A stretch of 64,000 nucleotides of DNA, taken from positions 24,857,672 through 24,921,671 of the forward strand of contig NC_049984.1 in NCBI RefSeq assembly GCF_000003815.2, in the 5' to 3' direction. Shown here one piece after another: positions 21,955-33,462 of the stretch; the stretch's first letter is position 1, and every line of letters begins with the position of its first letter. Both the position numbers and the translations under genes were made by a program. The notes under the pieces were generated by a model. That model made no database searches and was not told the origin of the DNA. It saw nothing but the letters and a program-made list of their open reading frames with translations. This DNA comes from Branchiostoma floridae (taxonomy: Eukaryota; Chordata; Leptocardii; Amphioxiformes; Branchiostomatidae).

Positions 21955-24900
21955 ATGTCGGGAGGGCAACAGCAGTCCCAAACTGGTGACACAGGTAAAT
22001 ATTTTTGAATATCTTCTCTCTGTACATTTTAACGGCCAACGGGATTTCTTTAAAAGTCCATGTAGCGACAACTCTAGGGTTGAAAAATGCCCCGTGCTGT
22101 GCTACTAGTAGTTCATACTTTTATTCTTCTAAATAGCATTCGGCTGAGGCGCGAAGCCTGGAAGATGCACTCTTTTGACAACATTTTCTCTAACCCCGAT
22201 TGGGGGGGGGGTACTACCTCGCCATAAGGATCCCCTCTTGTGGAATGGTGTAATGAAGGATGAACATATAACTTTATTGCACAACAATTCTTTGATATAT
22301 TTTCCTATGTCTGCCATGCAGGGATTGTCACATGTCAATATGTATTGAAAATTGCACTTCAGGTCCATTGAGATAAATCCTTCTGTATAAAATGACAGCC
22401 TTGTGTATAAAGAATAACGTATATCTGAGTACATGTATTTGGGACATACAGCTATGTAATGATATTCGTATTCATTTACCATTTCCGAGGGTGAAGGAAA
22501 TCACCGCACATGACATGGGAATTATGATGCGTTCAAGCTAAGGGCACAACCCGCCGTACGTGCAAATACGTGCTGTCTACGTGCAAAAGCGTGGGCAATC
22601 TTTTGAGATCCGTAAGTGGTAAATACCGCCTCCGTACGAACGCGTAGGGAATCCGACGGATTTTGGAGCACGCAGACACGCCGTAGAACTTAACGTGCAG
22701 GCAAAACTTTGTGCGCCATCGGGCTGCGGATTCGCCCACCCCGACACCCCCCACCCCCCGTACGTGCCTGTACGGTCAACGCGCCTCCCCTATACAGCCT
22801 GAACGTTTTCAGAAGTACGTGGCGGACGTGACCTCTCAAAAAACGTACGGACAAATTCAGTTGAAGTCAGTCAGTCTTAGGTCGTCAAATTTCTGCAGGT
22901 AAAAAAACAACACACTTATCGAGAAGAGTAGTTGCGTTTGACTGACAACATAACCAGTTTGGAACCCAGCATCGCTGCTCAAGATTAAATGTAGAATTAA
23001 AAGCTATAGAATGTATGTAATATTGTTATATCACACAATTTAATGTAACCACGATGATTAGGCTATGCTTCTCTCTGAAAAGTATATTTTTCGAACCCAG
23101 ATTCTAATTTCCAAACTCGTCACTACGTACGTACGTTTACTGTGTGTGATCTCGCCACAAGTCATACTTGGATTGCCATGCGACAAAAACAACTTAAGTT
23201 TGAGGAATGACTCTCTGATGGTGCGATGTACAATCACAAGAGAAGGATATCAATTTGTTAGAGTTGTGATTGTGTTCTTAATAAAATGATACTACCATAG
23301 CTAATGGATATATATTTGTTCAAATCATGTTTCAAAATCTTCAAGTGACTGTTCCTCTAAATTCATACCGTTGGAGCCTTTTTAATTTTGTAAAATTTGA
23401 GAAAAATGTCAGAGTTGCGTTTGTGTTCGTAAGAAAATGACACTACCATAGTTAATGGAAATATATTTGTTCAAATCATATTGTATTTTGATTCCATAAA
23501 ATATTCAAGTGACTGTTGGCGCCATTTTAATTCTGTAAAACTTTCCTCTAGGTGCCACACCCATGCAGCAGCCGCAGACTGATTGGCGGTCCATTGCGGA
23601 CGCCGCTGCGAATATACCCAACGCTTTGTACGTCTCCAGAGCAGGTAAAACTTTTATTTGTCATACTGCGGTTCATGTCCTACTGTTGTCTTTTCCTCTT
23701 CCTGTTGGGTCTGATCACGTCCGTCGTACGATTGTCGCACGATTAAGGAATAATTGATTGCATTCGTCCTGCGGTTGTCGTACAGTGACAAACTGACTGC
23801 ATTCCTGAGGTAGTCGTGCCGGTGGCGTACAGAATTCAGTCGTCCTGTTACCATGAGTACGGAAAAGGGTGAAAATTCTACACCAGAGTCGTACGACATC
23901 CCACGACGTGTGTGACTTCGTCATTACCACTCGCAACGATACTTAAGCCACAGCAAGTAAATTTTATGGATGACATCCTCTGCAGACTGCAAAAATAGTG
24001 CGATAGGGCAAAAAAAACAAGATGGGTAAAAAACACAAGGTGGTTACATTTTCAAAAAGTGTGGCAATTAAAATTATTGCCATGGCGACGGTTTTAATGT
24101 TTATAAGTTTTACAGATTGTTGTTGTTAATGGGTTTTAATAGTCGTATTCCATTCGTTTGGCGATCGATGTTCATAGAGCATTGCTGTCAAAGGGGGTCC
24201 CTTGTGAGCGAAGGGTGAACTAATGTAAATGCTCCTCATCGATTTTACAAATCAGGGCCTCATTTTACATGAATGATATCAGTTGATCATCCTCTCTAGC
24301 TAAATAACAATGTGCTAAAAAAAGGGGTTTTGCCAGTATCGATATATATATATAGATATATAGATAGATAAAAATAATTTTCTACTGAATTAATTGTGTT
24401 TGTCATGAATTATGCAAATAAGGCTCTCATTTGGATAAACTATATAACTTGATCATCTCCAACAAATTGACATGCGCAATATATGTTAAGAAAGGAGACT
24501 TTTGTCGCCTTTTCTGCTAATTTATGCAAATTAGGACGTAATTTGCATAGTTAATGTTAAACGATGTTCACTTGTACATAACTTCCAAATGCTACAAGTA
24601 AGAAGTTCCCGTCATTTATCAAAATGACATTATAGCATTTTCTCATTAATTATGCAAATTATGCATTTATTTATCAATATTCTCCTCTTTCTCAGTTACA
24701 AAGGTCACATGTTCCTTTAATTGAGCTGAGCATTTTTCCCAATTTATTATGCAAATTAGCTTCCATTCTGCATAATTCTTCATAATTGATATGTAATTAT
24801 ATTAAGCATCACGTAACCTATCCACATACCAAAAACCATAACAATCCGTCAACCCCTTCTTTAGTTATTCCCTTTAGAAGTCTGACACCTAAGTCTAAAC

Positions 24901-27900
24901 CTGTCCTGCAGTTCCAAAATACGCCGCTAGGGGGCCCAAACCTATACCACTTACTTACAGCATCAAGAGCTGTCTACCACTTAAGACATTGCCGCAGCAT
25001 GTCCAGAACTCGAGATATCAAACCAAGAAGTTCCGCTGCAGTACCGTAACAGGCCACTAGAAGGCCAAAAATCTTTTCGCTTCCAGGTCTCAACAAGACC
25101 TACCCACGTACCGAATATCAATACAATTCATCCAGGCGTTCTTGAGCTATGGTGGTCTTCTACAACCGGCACACACATAGAAACGCTACCCAAAATATAA
25201 TTTTCTTGGCGAAGGTAACCATCACATCGCTATCTCACAACCCCCAAATGTTTTAAGCTCAAACAATGCTTGTTTCACACATCAGTTTGTACTTTTGAAA
25301 ACAGAAAGATATTAAGGGTGAAGAAGGCCACCAAACTTTCCAAACTTCTGGACACATAAACCACGAACGAACCCGGAAGTGATTTCCACGACTCACAGGT
25401 CATTTTCCGAGAAACATATCTCCACAATCTTTTACCCCCTGTTTCAAATGTTTACATTTCCATGACCACCATACTACATGCTACAATTCGGGTACGTCTG
25501 ACGTCCTAGGCTTTTCTCAATTTTGCATGACTATCAATCAAAAATTGCCTTGCGCGAATACGGAAAACACTGCTGAGCACGTACGTGCCCTGGGCGACTG
25601 GAAAGCTTACCCGTGGAGGTAATGGTACAGTCCGGCATGATGCAACTACGAACGCGCGGACTTTTGACATTCCTGACATTCCTATACAGTTTTTAGAATA
25701 CTTTGGAAACGGTTCCACACTATACTATTAAGCTCGCCCATCAGGCGTCGCTAAAAATAGGCACAATAAAGTTGTGATGAATGTTGTAACAAGAATTACA
25801 GGGACAAACATTTTATCAGAGCCAATAAAGCATTCATTCCTGTATTCAAGACATGTACTGGTGTGGTAAAAGTGACACTAGTGTGGTAGACTGGCATCAC
25901 CGACAAAGTTGGTAACTACACTCATGGCTTCCATATTGGTGTCACTTTTACAACTATCCAATAAGTTTCATTTCTACAACTACAGTCCCGGGTACCTCGC
26001 AAGTGTCACTTCCACAAGTACAATTATTAGGCTACAACACACTATATTTGCTTATATTTGATTTCTAAAGCAATCTGTCGACGCCATTTCAAATCATGCA
26101 ACGTCAACAAACGGACCGCAATGTTAAGGGAGCACACAATAGAATGATTAAGATATTTCTCTTCTAACAGATCGATTCGTTTCAAGAAAAAATTAATGTG
26201 TGTAATATCATGTGTTCCCGCCGACCGTAGCCTCATTTTGCTCAGCTGCGGGCCAGAGACAAATAAAATCTTTGCTCCATTAAACTCTTGAGAAATGACT
26301 TTTCCTGCATGTTCTTCTCATTCTTGATGCAAAAGAAAAATTGATATGAAAGATTCACCAAATTTAGGTCCCGAATATGTTGACTGCAACTGGTCGAAGT
26401 CTCACTACGCCATGCAATTTTGGCTTTTGAGTTTTTTGCTTGTTTGTTTTTGTTTGAACCCATGTTTATTCATGAAAGTCCTAATGCGTCTTATAAGTCT
26501 ATATATATAATTTTACACACATGGTACAAAATACATAATAGCGAGAGACACGATTCGAGTCCATTTATTTCGGTCATTTCCGTTACTTTAAGAGTCTCTT
26601 AAAGGAAGCCAGAGTTGAGGCTGTGCGTATGTCTGGTGGTAGACTGTTCCTGAGGGTGGGTCCACAAGAGGCGATGGCTCTTCTGAGGGTTTCTAGGTGT
26701 AGTTTTGGCACAGCAATTTGATTGCTTGTGCTTTGCCTGGTTGTTTTTGTGCTTTGGTCACGACAAACATCTGGCGCATGTAGGGTGGGAGTTTGTGTTA
26801 GTCGGCTTAGTAGCGACATGCTCGCGGTAAAAGTCACAAAACAGCATAGGTTTGAGTGAATCAGTACATATCTGTATCATTTAACTATGGTGTTGGAAAT
26901 ACCTGTGTCCTGATGTCTTTCAATTCTTCATTGTTGACTTTCTTTAGTTCCTTTATAGTGTCACTCTGTCCAACATCAAAACAAAAAGAATATTACCTAA
27001 AGACCCTGATGTTTTCCAGAACTGAAACAGGAAACACAACATTTTTCCTTAGGCCTGATCGGTAGAAAAATTGTCATTATGTAATTACATCATATCATTT
27101 TATCATGTTATTATTGTAACATATTAAGAACATATCCTTATCATATCATTTTTACATTACTTTATTATTATTTCTACATTTCCACATTAATTTAAACACA
27201 AGGGTCCCCACTTACTCCGAAGCTATTAGTTTTTTAAAGGACTGAAAATCTATCATTTTTTAAACATCTACACCGGAAAATGACAACTTTACCTAACAAG
27301 AGTTCGGAGACCTCATACCTCCATGAAATATTCTGATTATGAAAATGACTTTCACATCTGCATGATTTATGCTTTGTTATGTAAACCGGTACCTTTAACT
27401 AACGTACACAGGTCACAATGTTGACAACCCAATCATTTACTACATGTACTTAGATGAATAAGGAAACTTTCACATTAATTTTATGCAATATTATGCAAAT
27501 AGGGGGCTCATTTGCATAATTGGTATCTGCTAATCCTCCACCTACCACAAACTACAGATGTTACAGGTATTTGAGTCCTACAATGGAAAACACTGTAAAC
27601 ATAGATTTTTCTCATCAATTATGCAGATTAAGTCCACATTTGCATAATTTGCACCTCATTATGTACATCTCTGCCAAAGATACCTGCAAGCTAAATATCA
27701 TGGAAATCCATTATTCCTATACTCCGTTATGCTCATTGGAAGATTTTGACAAAATTGCCCTGCAGTTCCAGAACAAGCCGCAAAGGGGGCACAAACACAC
27801 ATCAATCCTTCCTTACATTACAAGCTATCTGCCAACAAAAACAAGACTATAGCATGTCCAGGTCAAAAGATACAAAAATCAAAGTTCTGCTGAAGTACCA

Positions 27901-30323
27901 AGGTCACACACCAGGGGGCCCAAAATCGGGGACCCTGACGTTCATCTTTCTAACACCTACCCACATATCATTACAATCATTACAATTTATCCAGAGGTTC
28001 TAGAGTTATGGTGACCACAAATATCCGGAAACACAAACACACTCACACAGACACAAAGACACACAAACACAGACAGACACGCCAAAAACTATACCTCCAT
28101 TTGTCATGGAAGCAAAAAAGTAAATCAATCGGCAAATTTTTCAGGGGGGCGCACATCTGTAAACATTTGGGTATAAAAAAACATTTAAATTCCTTACTTT
28201 AAACCCTCTTGTTTTCTAACAGACCGCACGTATGCAGTTGAAGCAAGTGGCCGCGGTGCCCTCTGTAGCTTCATCCGCTCCCATAGGAGCTGTATGACCG
28301 CCGGCATTGCCGTGCTGCTAAGTCTGATCGCTGTTGGACTCACCCCTCTGACTTTCATCAATAAAGAGGTAAACACTCTTCTTGTAAATCGAATTGCCGA
28401 CTGTTTGCCGAAACTATCTCTATTTGGGGCTTTCTTAAAAGTCCATCAATACACTTTTGCTCATTTTATTTCATAAATTTAGTGTTCTGTATTTCTGACA
28501 TACATTTAAAGGAAATATCTGAACTGTCCACCACTGTTGACGAGTTGAAGCGTGACCAAGACGACATGCGCCAACTGTTCACCACTTTTGACGCATTGAA
28601 GCGCGTCCAAGACGACATACGCCAACTGTCTACCACTGTTGACGCATTGAAGCGCGTCCAAGACGACATACGCCAACTGTCCGCCACTGTTGACGCCTTG
28701 AAGCGCGACCAAGACAACAAGCCCACCACTGTTGATGCATTGAAGCGCAACCAAGACGACATACGCCAACTGTCCACCAATGCTGACGCCTTGAAACGCG
28801 ACCAAGACAACTTGCGCGAACTGTCCACCACTGTTGACGCTATGAAACGCGACCAAGACGACATGTTCACCACTATTGACGCATTGAAGCGCGCTTCAAT
28901 GTACAAGGAGGGAAGCCGAATTCACGCCTTGGAGCAGAGTCTTCATGAGATGAGTAAGACGCCAGGAAGTTTTTTTTAGTTTCTCGTTTTGAATACAAGC
29001 ACACATTCTAATGGTAGACATTGTATTTTGATGAAGTAAATGTAATAATGTCTAAGACTTAGTGATAGAGTTTTGAAACATTTCTGATATCACCAATATC
29101 TTTCCCTACGCGTGTTGATGACTACCTGTTTTACAGCATCTTGTGCTAAAGGTTACGCAGTGTTCCGTGGAATCTGCTACAAGGCCTTCAACACACGTCA
29201 GACCTTCAGCGAGGCAGTTGCAACCTGCGGTGAAGACGGCGGCACCCTCGCCATGCCCCGAGACGCTGAAATCAACGCTTTCCTGATCTCCTTGTACAAG
29301 TCCGTGAGCGATAGTACGTGTGGTTACTTCTGGTTCGGCCTGCACGATCAGCGCGAAGAAGGAAACTTTGAGTGGATGGATGGTTCTGCACTTGGGACCT
29401 ACAACTCCTGGTATCCGGGAGAGCCAAACAACAATGCGGGCCGCGAAGACTGCGTTCTTTACCAACAAGTCCATAAAGACATGTGGAACGACGGTAGATG
29501 CTGCTGGCAGCATTGCTTCATATGTCAGACTGTTCCAGGTATTTCTTGTAACCGTCTAATTTTCTGTAATTGTCCCTCAGCATTAGGGGTGGGTATCAGT
29601 ACAGAAAATTCAGGTCCATGGCCTGTTCAGGTCCAGAGGATCAGGTCCAGGTCAGTATGTGAAAACTTGAGAATGGACGATACTCAAAACAACGGTCCAT
29701 TTTGCTACAAAAAACTGTTTTGTTGAGTATTTGACTACCACTACTTAGAATTCGCTCTTGTTATTTTCTTCAACCGGTAAGCCCCCAAGCGTGTTTCAAA
29801 TGCCTGATCATATAATCTGTTCATTTTCCAATAGGTCCAACATATCCGGTTCACCGATTTTTTTTCAGGTCCGGTTTTTCCGGAAAGATCCGATATAAAA
29901 TTTAAAAACTATTTTGTACCGCACCGGTACACCGTACCGGTACCCACCCCTACTCAGCATACTAAACCATCATTACTATCGTAATAAACCATGTCAAAAC
30001 ACATCATACCCCATCTCCTCTTTGCTACGTTTATGGATGTTTTATAGACATCCAGGTAAACAGTATTCAAATACATTTCAATCTCTACAACTTGATATAA
30101 GAAAACTAGATTTTTGGGGGACGTTTTGAGTGACATAGACGATCCTGTTTTTATTTCTTGTTATTTGTACTTATATTGAAGTGTTTCTGCCAGTTCATTC
30201 TTGTAACGCTGAGGAAGAGCGATGGATGTCGCACGAAACGTCCTAAACTAAATCTCCGTTTTAATCTGGTTGTATTTGAACTCATCCTTACTAACTCTGC
30301 TCATTTTTCCAGGACGTCCGTAG
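21955..30323 (+). CDS. Type II membrane C-type lectin with coiled-coil neck (six exons)
   Basis: Predicted exons: 21955-21994, 23552-23644, 28223-28368, 28512-28953, 29137-29538 and 30313-30323. All have GT-AG borders, and phases 1, 1, 0, 1, 1 join into 377 codons. Residues 1-68 are cytosolic; about 69-90 form one transmembrane helix. Residues 94-240 are a charged helical neck made of repeats of a DALKRDQDDIRQLSTTV type; 242-374 are a C-type lectin domain. The domain has FWFGLHD, EPN (336-338) and WND (357-359). EPN plus WND is the classic calcium-site-2 signature for mannose-type sugars. Extra cysteines occur (STCGYF and CCWQHCFICQ). The last exon adds only G-R-P-stop. It likely acts as a cell-surface sugar-binding receptor. 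An acceptor (TTTTTTCTGTGCAG) at 21935 implies an upstream exon; the frame stays open to it, so a longer N terminus is possible. Confidence 0.82.
22545..22880. repeat. ACGT-rich repeat in lectin intron 1
   Basis: Dense in CGTACG and ACGTGC words (CCGCCGTACGTGCAAATACG, CCCGTACGTGCCTGTACGG, AAAACGTACGGACAAATTC). It looks like a decayed inverted-repeat element. No coding domain was found in the overlapping frames. Confidence 0.4.
23950..24060 (+). mobile_element. Left-end fragment of the AGCAAGTAA transposon
   Basis: AGCAAGTAAATTTTATGGAT-GACATCCTC, then AATAGTGCGATAG and AACAAGATGGGTAAA, matches 6239-6340. No right terminus follows, so it is truncated. It sits in intron 2 of the C-type lectin gene. 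Confidence 0.7.
24340..25210 (+). repeat. Dispersed repeat with ATGCAAAT words and a 3' part of the GGGGGCCCAAA family
   Basis: 24400-24790 has repeated TTATGCAAATTA and AATTTGCAT strings. 24880-25190 carries GCCGCTAGGGGGCCCAAAC, GCAGCATGTCCAGAACTCG, GAAGTTCCGCTGCAGTACC and CGTACCGAATATCAATACAA, the same order as at 8515, 18770 and 27750. It lies in lectin intron 2. Confidence 0.65.
25830..26045 (+). mobile_element. Internal fragment of the AGCAAGTAA transposon
   Basis: GGCTTCCATATTGGTG, TGTCACTTCCACAAGTAC and ATTATTAGGCTACAACACA match 6490-6615 in order. Both termini are missing. A third fragment of the family in this window. Confidence 0.7.
26583..26726 (-). pseudogene. Non-LTR retrotransposon reverse-transcriptase C-terminal fragment
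   Basis: The minus strand ends with VPKLHLETLRRAIASCGPTL followed by RNSLPPDIRTASTLASFKRLLK and a stop. This is the GP-x(2)-WNSLPxxIR-x(n)-SFKxxLK signature found at the C terminus of many jockey/CR1/RTE-type polymerases; here the usual W is R. The rest of the element is absent, so it is a 5'-truncated relic in lectin intron 2. Confidence 0.7.
27370..28110 (+). repeat. Dispersed repeat copy with ACACA tail
   Basis: ATTATGCAAATAGGGGGCTC and CATTTGCATAATT at 27490-27650 are followed by CAGTTCCAGAACAAGCCG, CATAGCATGTCC-like, CCAGGGGGCCCAAAATC and CATATCATTACAATC, then an ACAC/ACAG-rich tail. Same family and order as 24340-25210. Confidence 0.65.
28520..28900 (+). repeat. 51-bp coding repeat of the lectin neck
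   Basis: Exon 4 is built of about eight units encoding a DALKR(D/V)QDD(I/M)RQLSTTV-like 17-mer, two of them shortened to 14 residues (DALKRDQDNKPTTV and DAMKRDQDDMFTTI). Units are similar at DNA level (GACGCATTGAAGCGC, CAAGACGACAT, CGCCAACTGTC), so length is probably polymorphic. Confidence 0.85.
29584..29952. mobile_element. hAT-type MITE with perfect 8-bp target duplication
   Basis: Termini TAGGGGTGGGTA and TACCCACCCCTA are exact inverted repeats. Both sides carry CTCAGCAT (29576-29583 and 29953-29960), the 8-bp duplication typical of the hAT superfamily. The 369-bp body has short internal repeats (TTCAGGTCC, CAGGTCCAG) and no transposase. It is inserted in the last intron of the C-type lectin gene. 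Confidence 0.92.
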
Positions 30324-31080
30324 GTGACAGGCAAAACTCTCGCCACCACTGTACAGCGGTTTTCTAGCCATCCGCAGGAAAAATGGAAAAAAAAACCAGT
30401 AAAACGTTATGTATAGACTTGTAGCAATTGGTTCAAATAGGTTCTTGTTTTTCATTATTCTTGAAAGCTATTCGAGCATTTGAATCGCATATAATAAATA
30501 GCAAATGGATGCTAAAGAACAATGTTAGACACGCCTTGGTTTTCATACAAAGAAAATTTATTTTTGCACGTAGCCATAAGATGGTTTTTACAGGGAAAGC
30601 GCCTGGTTTGGCCGTACCAAATCCATTGCCTTTTTTAGCATTTCCTGCAAAATGCTGAACAAACAGAATAGAGAAAATGTGAAGCACAAATTCACTAATC
30701 AATAACAAGTAATCTCACTGTTTTCACACAAGACAGACTTCCTTTTGTTGTAGTCAGAACACCATGGTATTTATTGCTGGAATTTCTTTTGTAACAAGCC
30801 TCAGAACCAAGTAATAGACATTTTCATGCTGTTCTCCAGAGTTTGTAGACTGTGCTCATTTGAGCCTGGACCACTGAAGAACCCACATTGGTGAAACCGG
30901 TCTGTGTGACAGACTGAATAAAAGTTGTAAACAGGAACTCTGCGGCTCCGGCTGTCTTACTGAGGGGTGACTGTGGTGAGAAAGATTCAGTTAGCGTGAG
31001 GACCAGTCCGCTCCGTACACGGCGCTAGTCCACCTTTATTCGCGAGATAACCTATTTCCGTCGTTGTTGTTTTTTTAAAC
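30324..31080. other. Downstream of lectin gene, no gene recognised
   Basis: Likely lectin 3' UTR near the start. A CTGAAGA...GAAACC motif lies at 30870-30900 and an AATAAA at about 30919, either of which may belong to a repeat. No exon supported. Confidence 0.4.
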
Positions 31081-31195
31081 AGGGTATTTAGAAATATCAA
31101 GTCAACGGACCGTAATTTTAATTGCAATATTTTCAAATTATTGCAGTTATATTACTGTCAAAACATTCGTCGACTTGATATTCATGAATACCCTA
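31081..31195. mobile_element. Short inverted-repeat element (115 bp)
   Basis: AGGGTATTTAGAAATATCAA-GTCAACG at the left pairs with CGTCGACTTGATATTCATGA-ATACCCT at the right, forming ~27-bp arms. No clear target duplication. A small MITE or foldback. Confidence 0.6.
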
Positions 31196-31599
31196 TTCTA
31201 CATACATACAACGGATATAGATTACCCCACGAATAAAGGTTAACTAGCGTTTCTAGTTATCCAACTTTTGCGCAACGCTCATTGAAATCACTCGAGGTAT
31301 GAATATGCTGCGCTTATTATGTGTTTGCGGTTCGGAGCTGAATGCGGGTTGTGCTAGTAGATTTGCATGACAGTTTTAATGTAAGTTGTGATAGAAGATT
31401 TACATGAAGTGAAGAGGTACAAAATTTACAGCAGGGTGCAGAAGCAATTATCGAAAACTTGATACGTTGACGTTCATGTTATAGCGCCCACAAGATGTTT
31501 GAAAATGAGCTTTGAATTGCCGACCCGTTCTCTCGTAAACGCCAGTTTAATTTGACACCCTGCGGAGGTCATGGAACTGCAGCCGATGTACACACAGTA

Positions 31600-31790
31600 A
31601 ATGCAGAAACTTTCGCGGTGGTTTAAAGTTCGCGGTTTTCGCGTCGGCTGTTTCACCGCGAACTTAAAACCACCACGAACATTTTTCCATGGCAGTAAGA
31701 GAGTACAGTGCCTGGAGCTACCGCGAACTTAAAACCACCACGAAAGTAAATCCACGCGAATTTAAATGCATTTGCAGTAGAAGCGGCAAA
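31600..31790. mobile_element. MITE with CGCGAACTTAAAACCACC repeats
   Basis: The left half reads ACTTTCGCGGTGGTTTAAAG-TTCGCGG, and CCGCGAACTTAAAACCACCA-CGAA occurs twice on the right, giving inverted plus direct repetition. A related short piece (CCCACCACGAAAGTA) is near 33411. No coding capacity. Confidence 0.6.
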
Positions 31791-33462
31791 AGTATCAAGG
31801 CGCAAATTCACGCCGACCGAACAAACATCGTAATTCAACTTATACAGTCTCAAAAAGGATGATGTAATCTTCTACAAGTCAACACAGTTTCCATCTCGCT
31901 GTTGTGCACAGAAAAATAACTACGGCCTTTTTACCGTTGCGCACTACTTAATATCCGAACTACTACTGTGTTATGCTACGTTATTTGTATAAAATCATCA
32001 CCTCCCACGTTGCATTATTTCGTTAGGTTTCGTTACGTGGGCGCAAATGTCCTGGGCACTTGTCCACTGGGAATGTCTCTAACATTTTCAAATGAAAAAG
32101 CCACTAAAGTAATACATTCCTGTGGAAGTCACGTGTACTCACATTTACAAGCAGTTTATTAGTTTTAGAGCTTAGGACGTTTTAAACCATTAAGATATAT
32201 TCAGAGGTTTGAAATTCCTTGATCATGCCACAAACATATTTCTTAATCCACATCAAAATATAAAAGAGACTCTTGTGCTATTGGTACTTTCAAGAACGCC
32301 TGTAAACAAACTGTTAACTTTAGTAGTTTTACCAGGGGAACATGTTTGACTTTCTGTGATGACAAAATGCTGTCGTCATTTTTGGCGACGCCTCAGGGGA
32401 GGGTTCAAAGTCTGTGCAGTCTGCAAGAATTCAGATAATTGTACGGAATTTCTACGGAATTGTACGGAATATCCCACAGTAAAACATCAATACGAATCAA
32501 TTCACTCAAGGGACCAATTGTGGTTTTTTTAAGACACTGATTACATGAAGAGCTTGATAGAGGAATGTTTTATTGAGACCTGGCCGTTGGCGACTAGTCT
32601 GACTTGTTGTTTATACCATGGAAAACGAAGTTCATAGATGAATGATTGATTCGCATATAGATTTTTACAAGCATGAACTGGGCAAAAATCTAAAATGAAA
32701 CGATCTCTAGCGTAAACTGGCATTGGCAGTAAAAAAATAATAATAGAATGACATACAAGCAACTTCTGAATATTAGATAGCATTTAGCATGAAGAACACC
32801 CTAAGGTAACTACGTATATACTTGCATATGCTACTGATAGTCAAAGGCCCAGTTTTTCAGCTCTCATTGTGACCACTTTCAGCTCCATTCAAAAAACACA
32901 GAATAAAGTTCTTTACTATGAAAACCTGACGAATCAAAATGTGCCAGGACTGCAGCAAACATGAACAGGTACATGTACTAGATCATCGGCTTTGTTAGAA
33001 TCACTTGCTTTTTCCTCTTTCCACATCTATATACCTTATACTAGGGGTGACTACAGAGTTACAATTTTCCCCAGTCGTACACGTAATCCTATGGGGAAAG
33101 TAGAGGAAGCAAATGTGTCATTAGCTCAATAATGAAAACTTCAAGCCATACAAACTTACCCTCAAATGCTAGCCTACACTGTCCACTTTTCGATCAAAAA
33201 CGTCCAAGAATTTCTATACGGCTTATCTTCAGATAAACCCCCTCCTAATCAGAACTATTGGATTGATCCTTTGGGCTCAAAACAGCTGGCGATGATACCA
33301 CTATCTCATGGGGGTGAAAAAACCTCCGAGATAAAGGTCATTTTCTACAACTGATTCAACAAGTGTAGGGTTTTTCCTACTGTAACCACCGCCCAGATTT
33401 AACATAAAATCCCACCACGAAAGTATCTTCAATGGTTTAAAGGTATGCAGGTGCTTACTCCA
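31791..33462. other. Intergenic region downstream of the YHYH gene
   Basis: No exon recognised. AT-rich with no repeat terminus other than the CCACCACGAAAG fragment near 33411. Likely includes the 3' UTR of the minus-strand YHYH gene near 33400. Confidence 0.35.
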
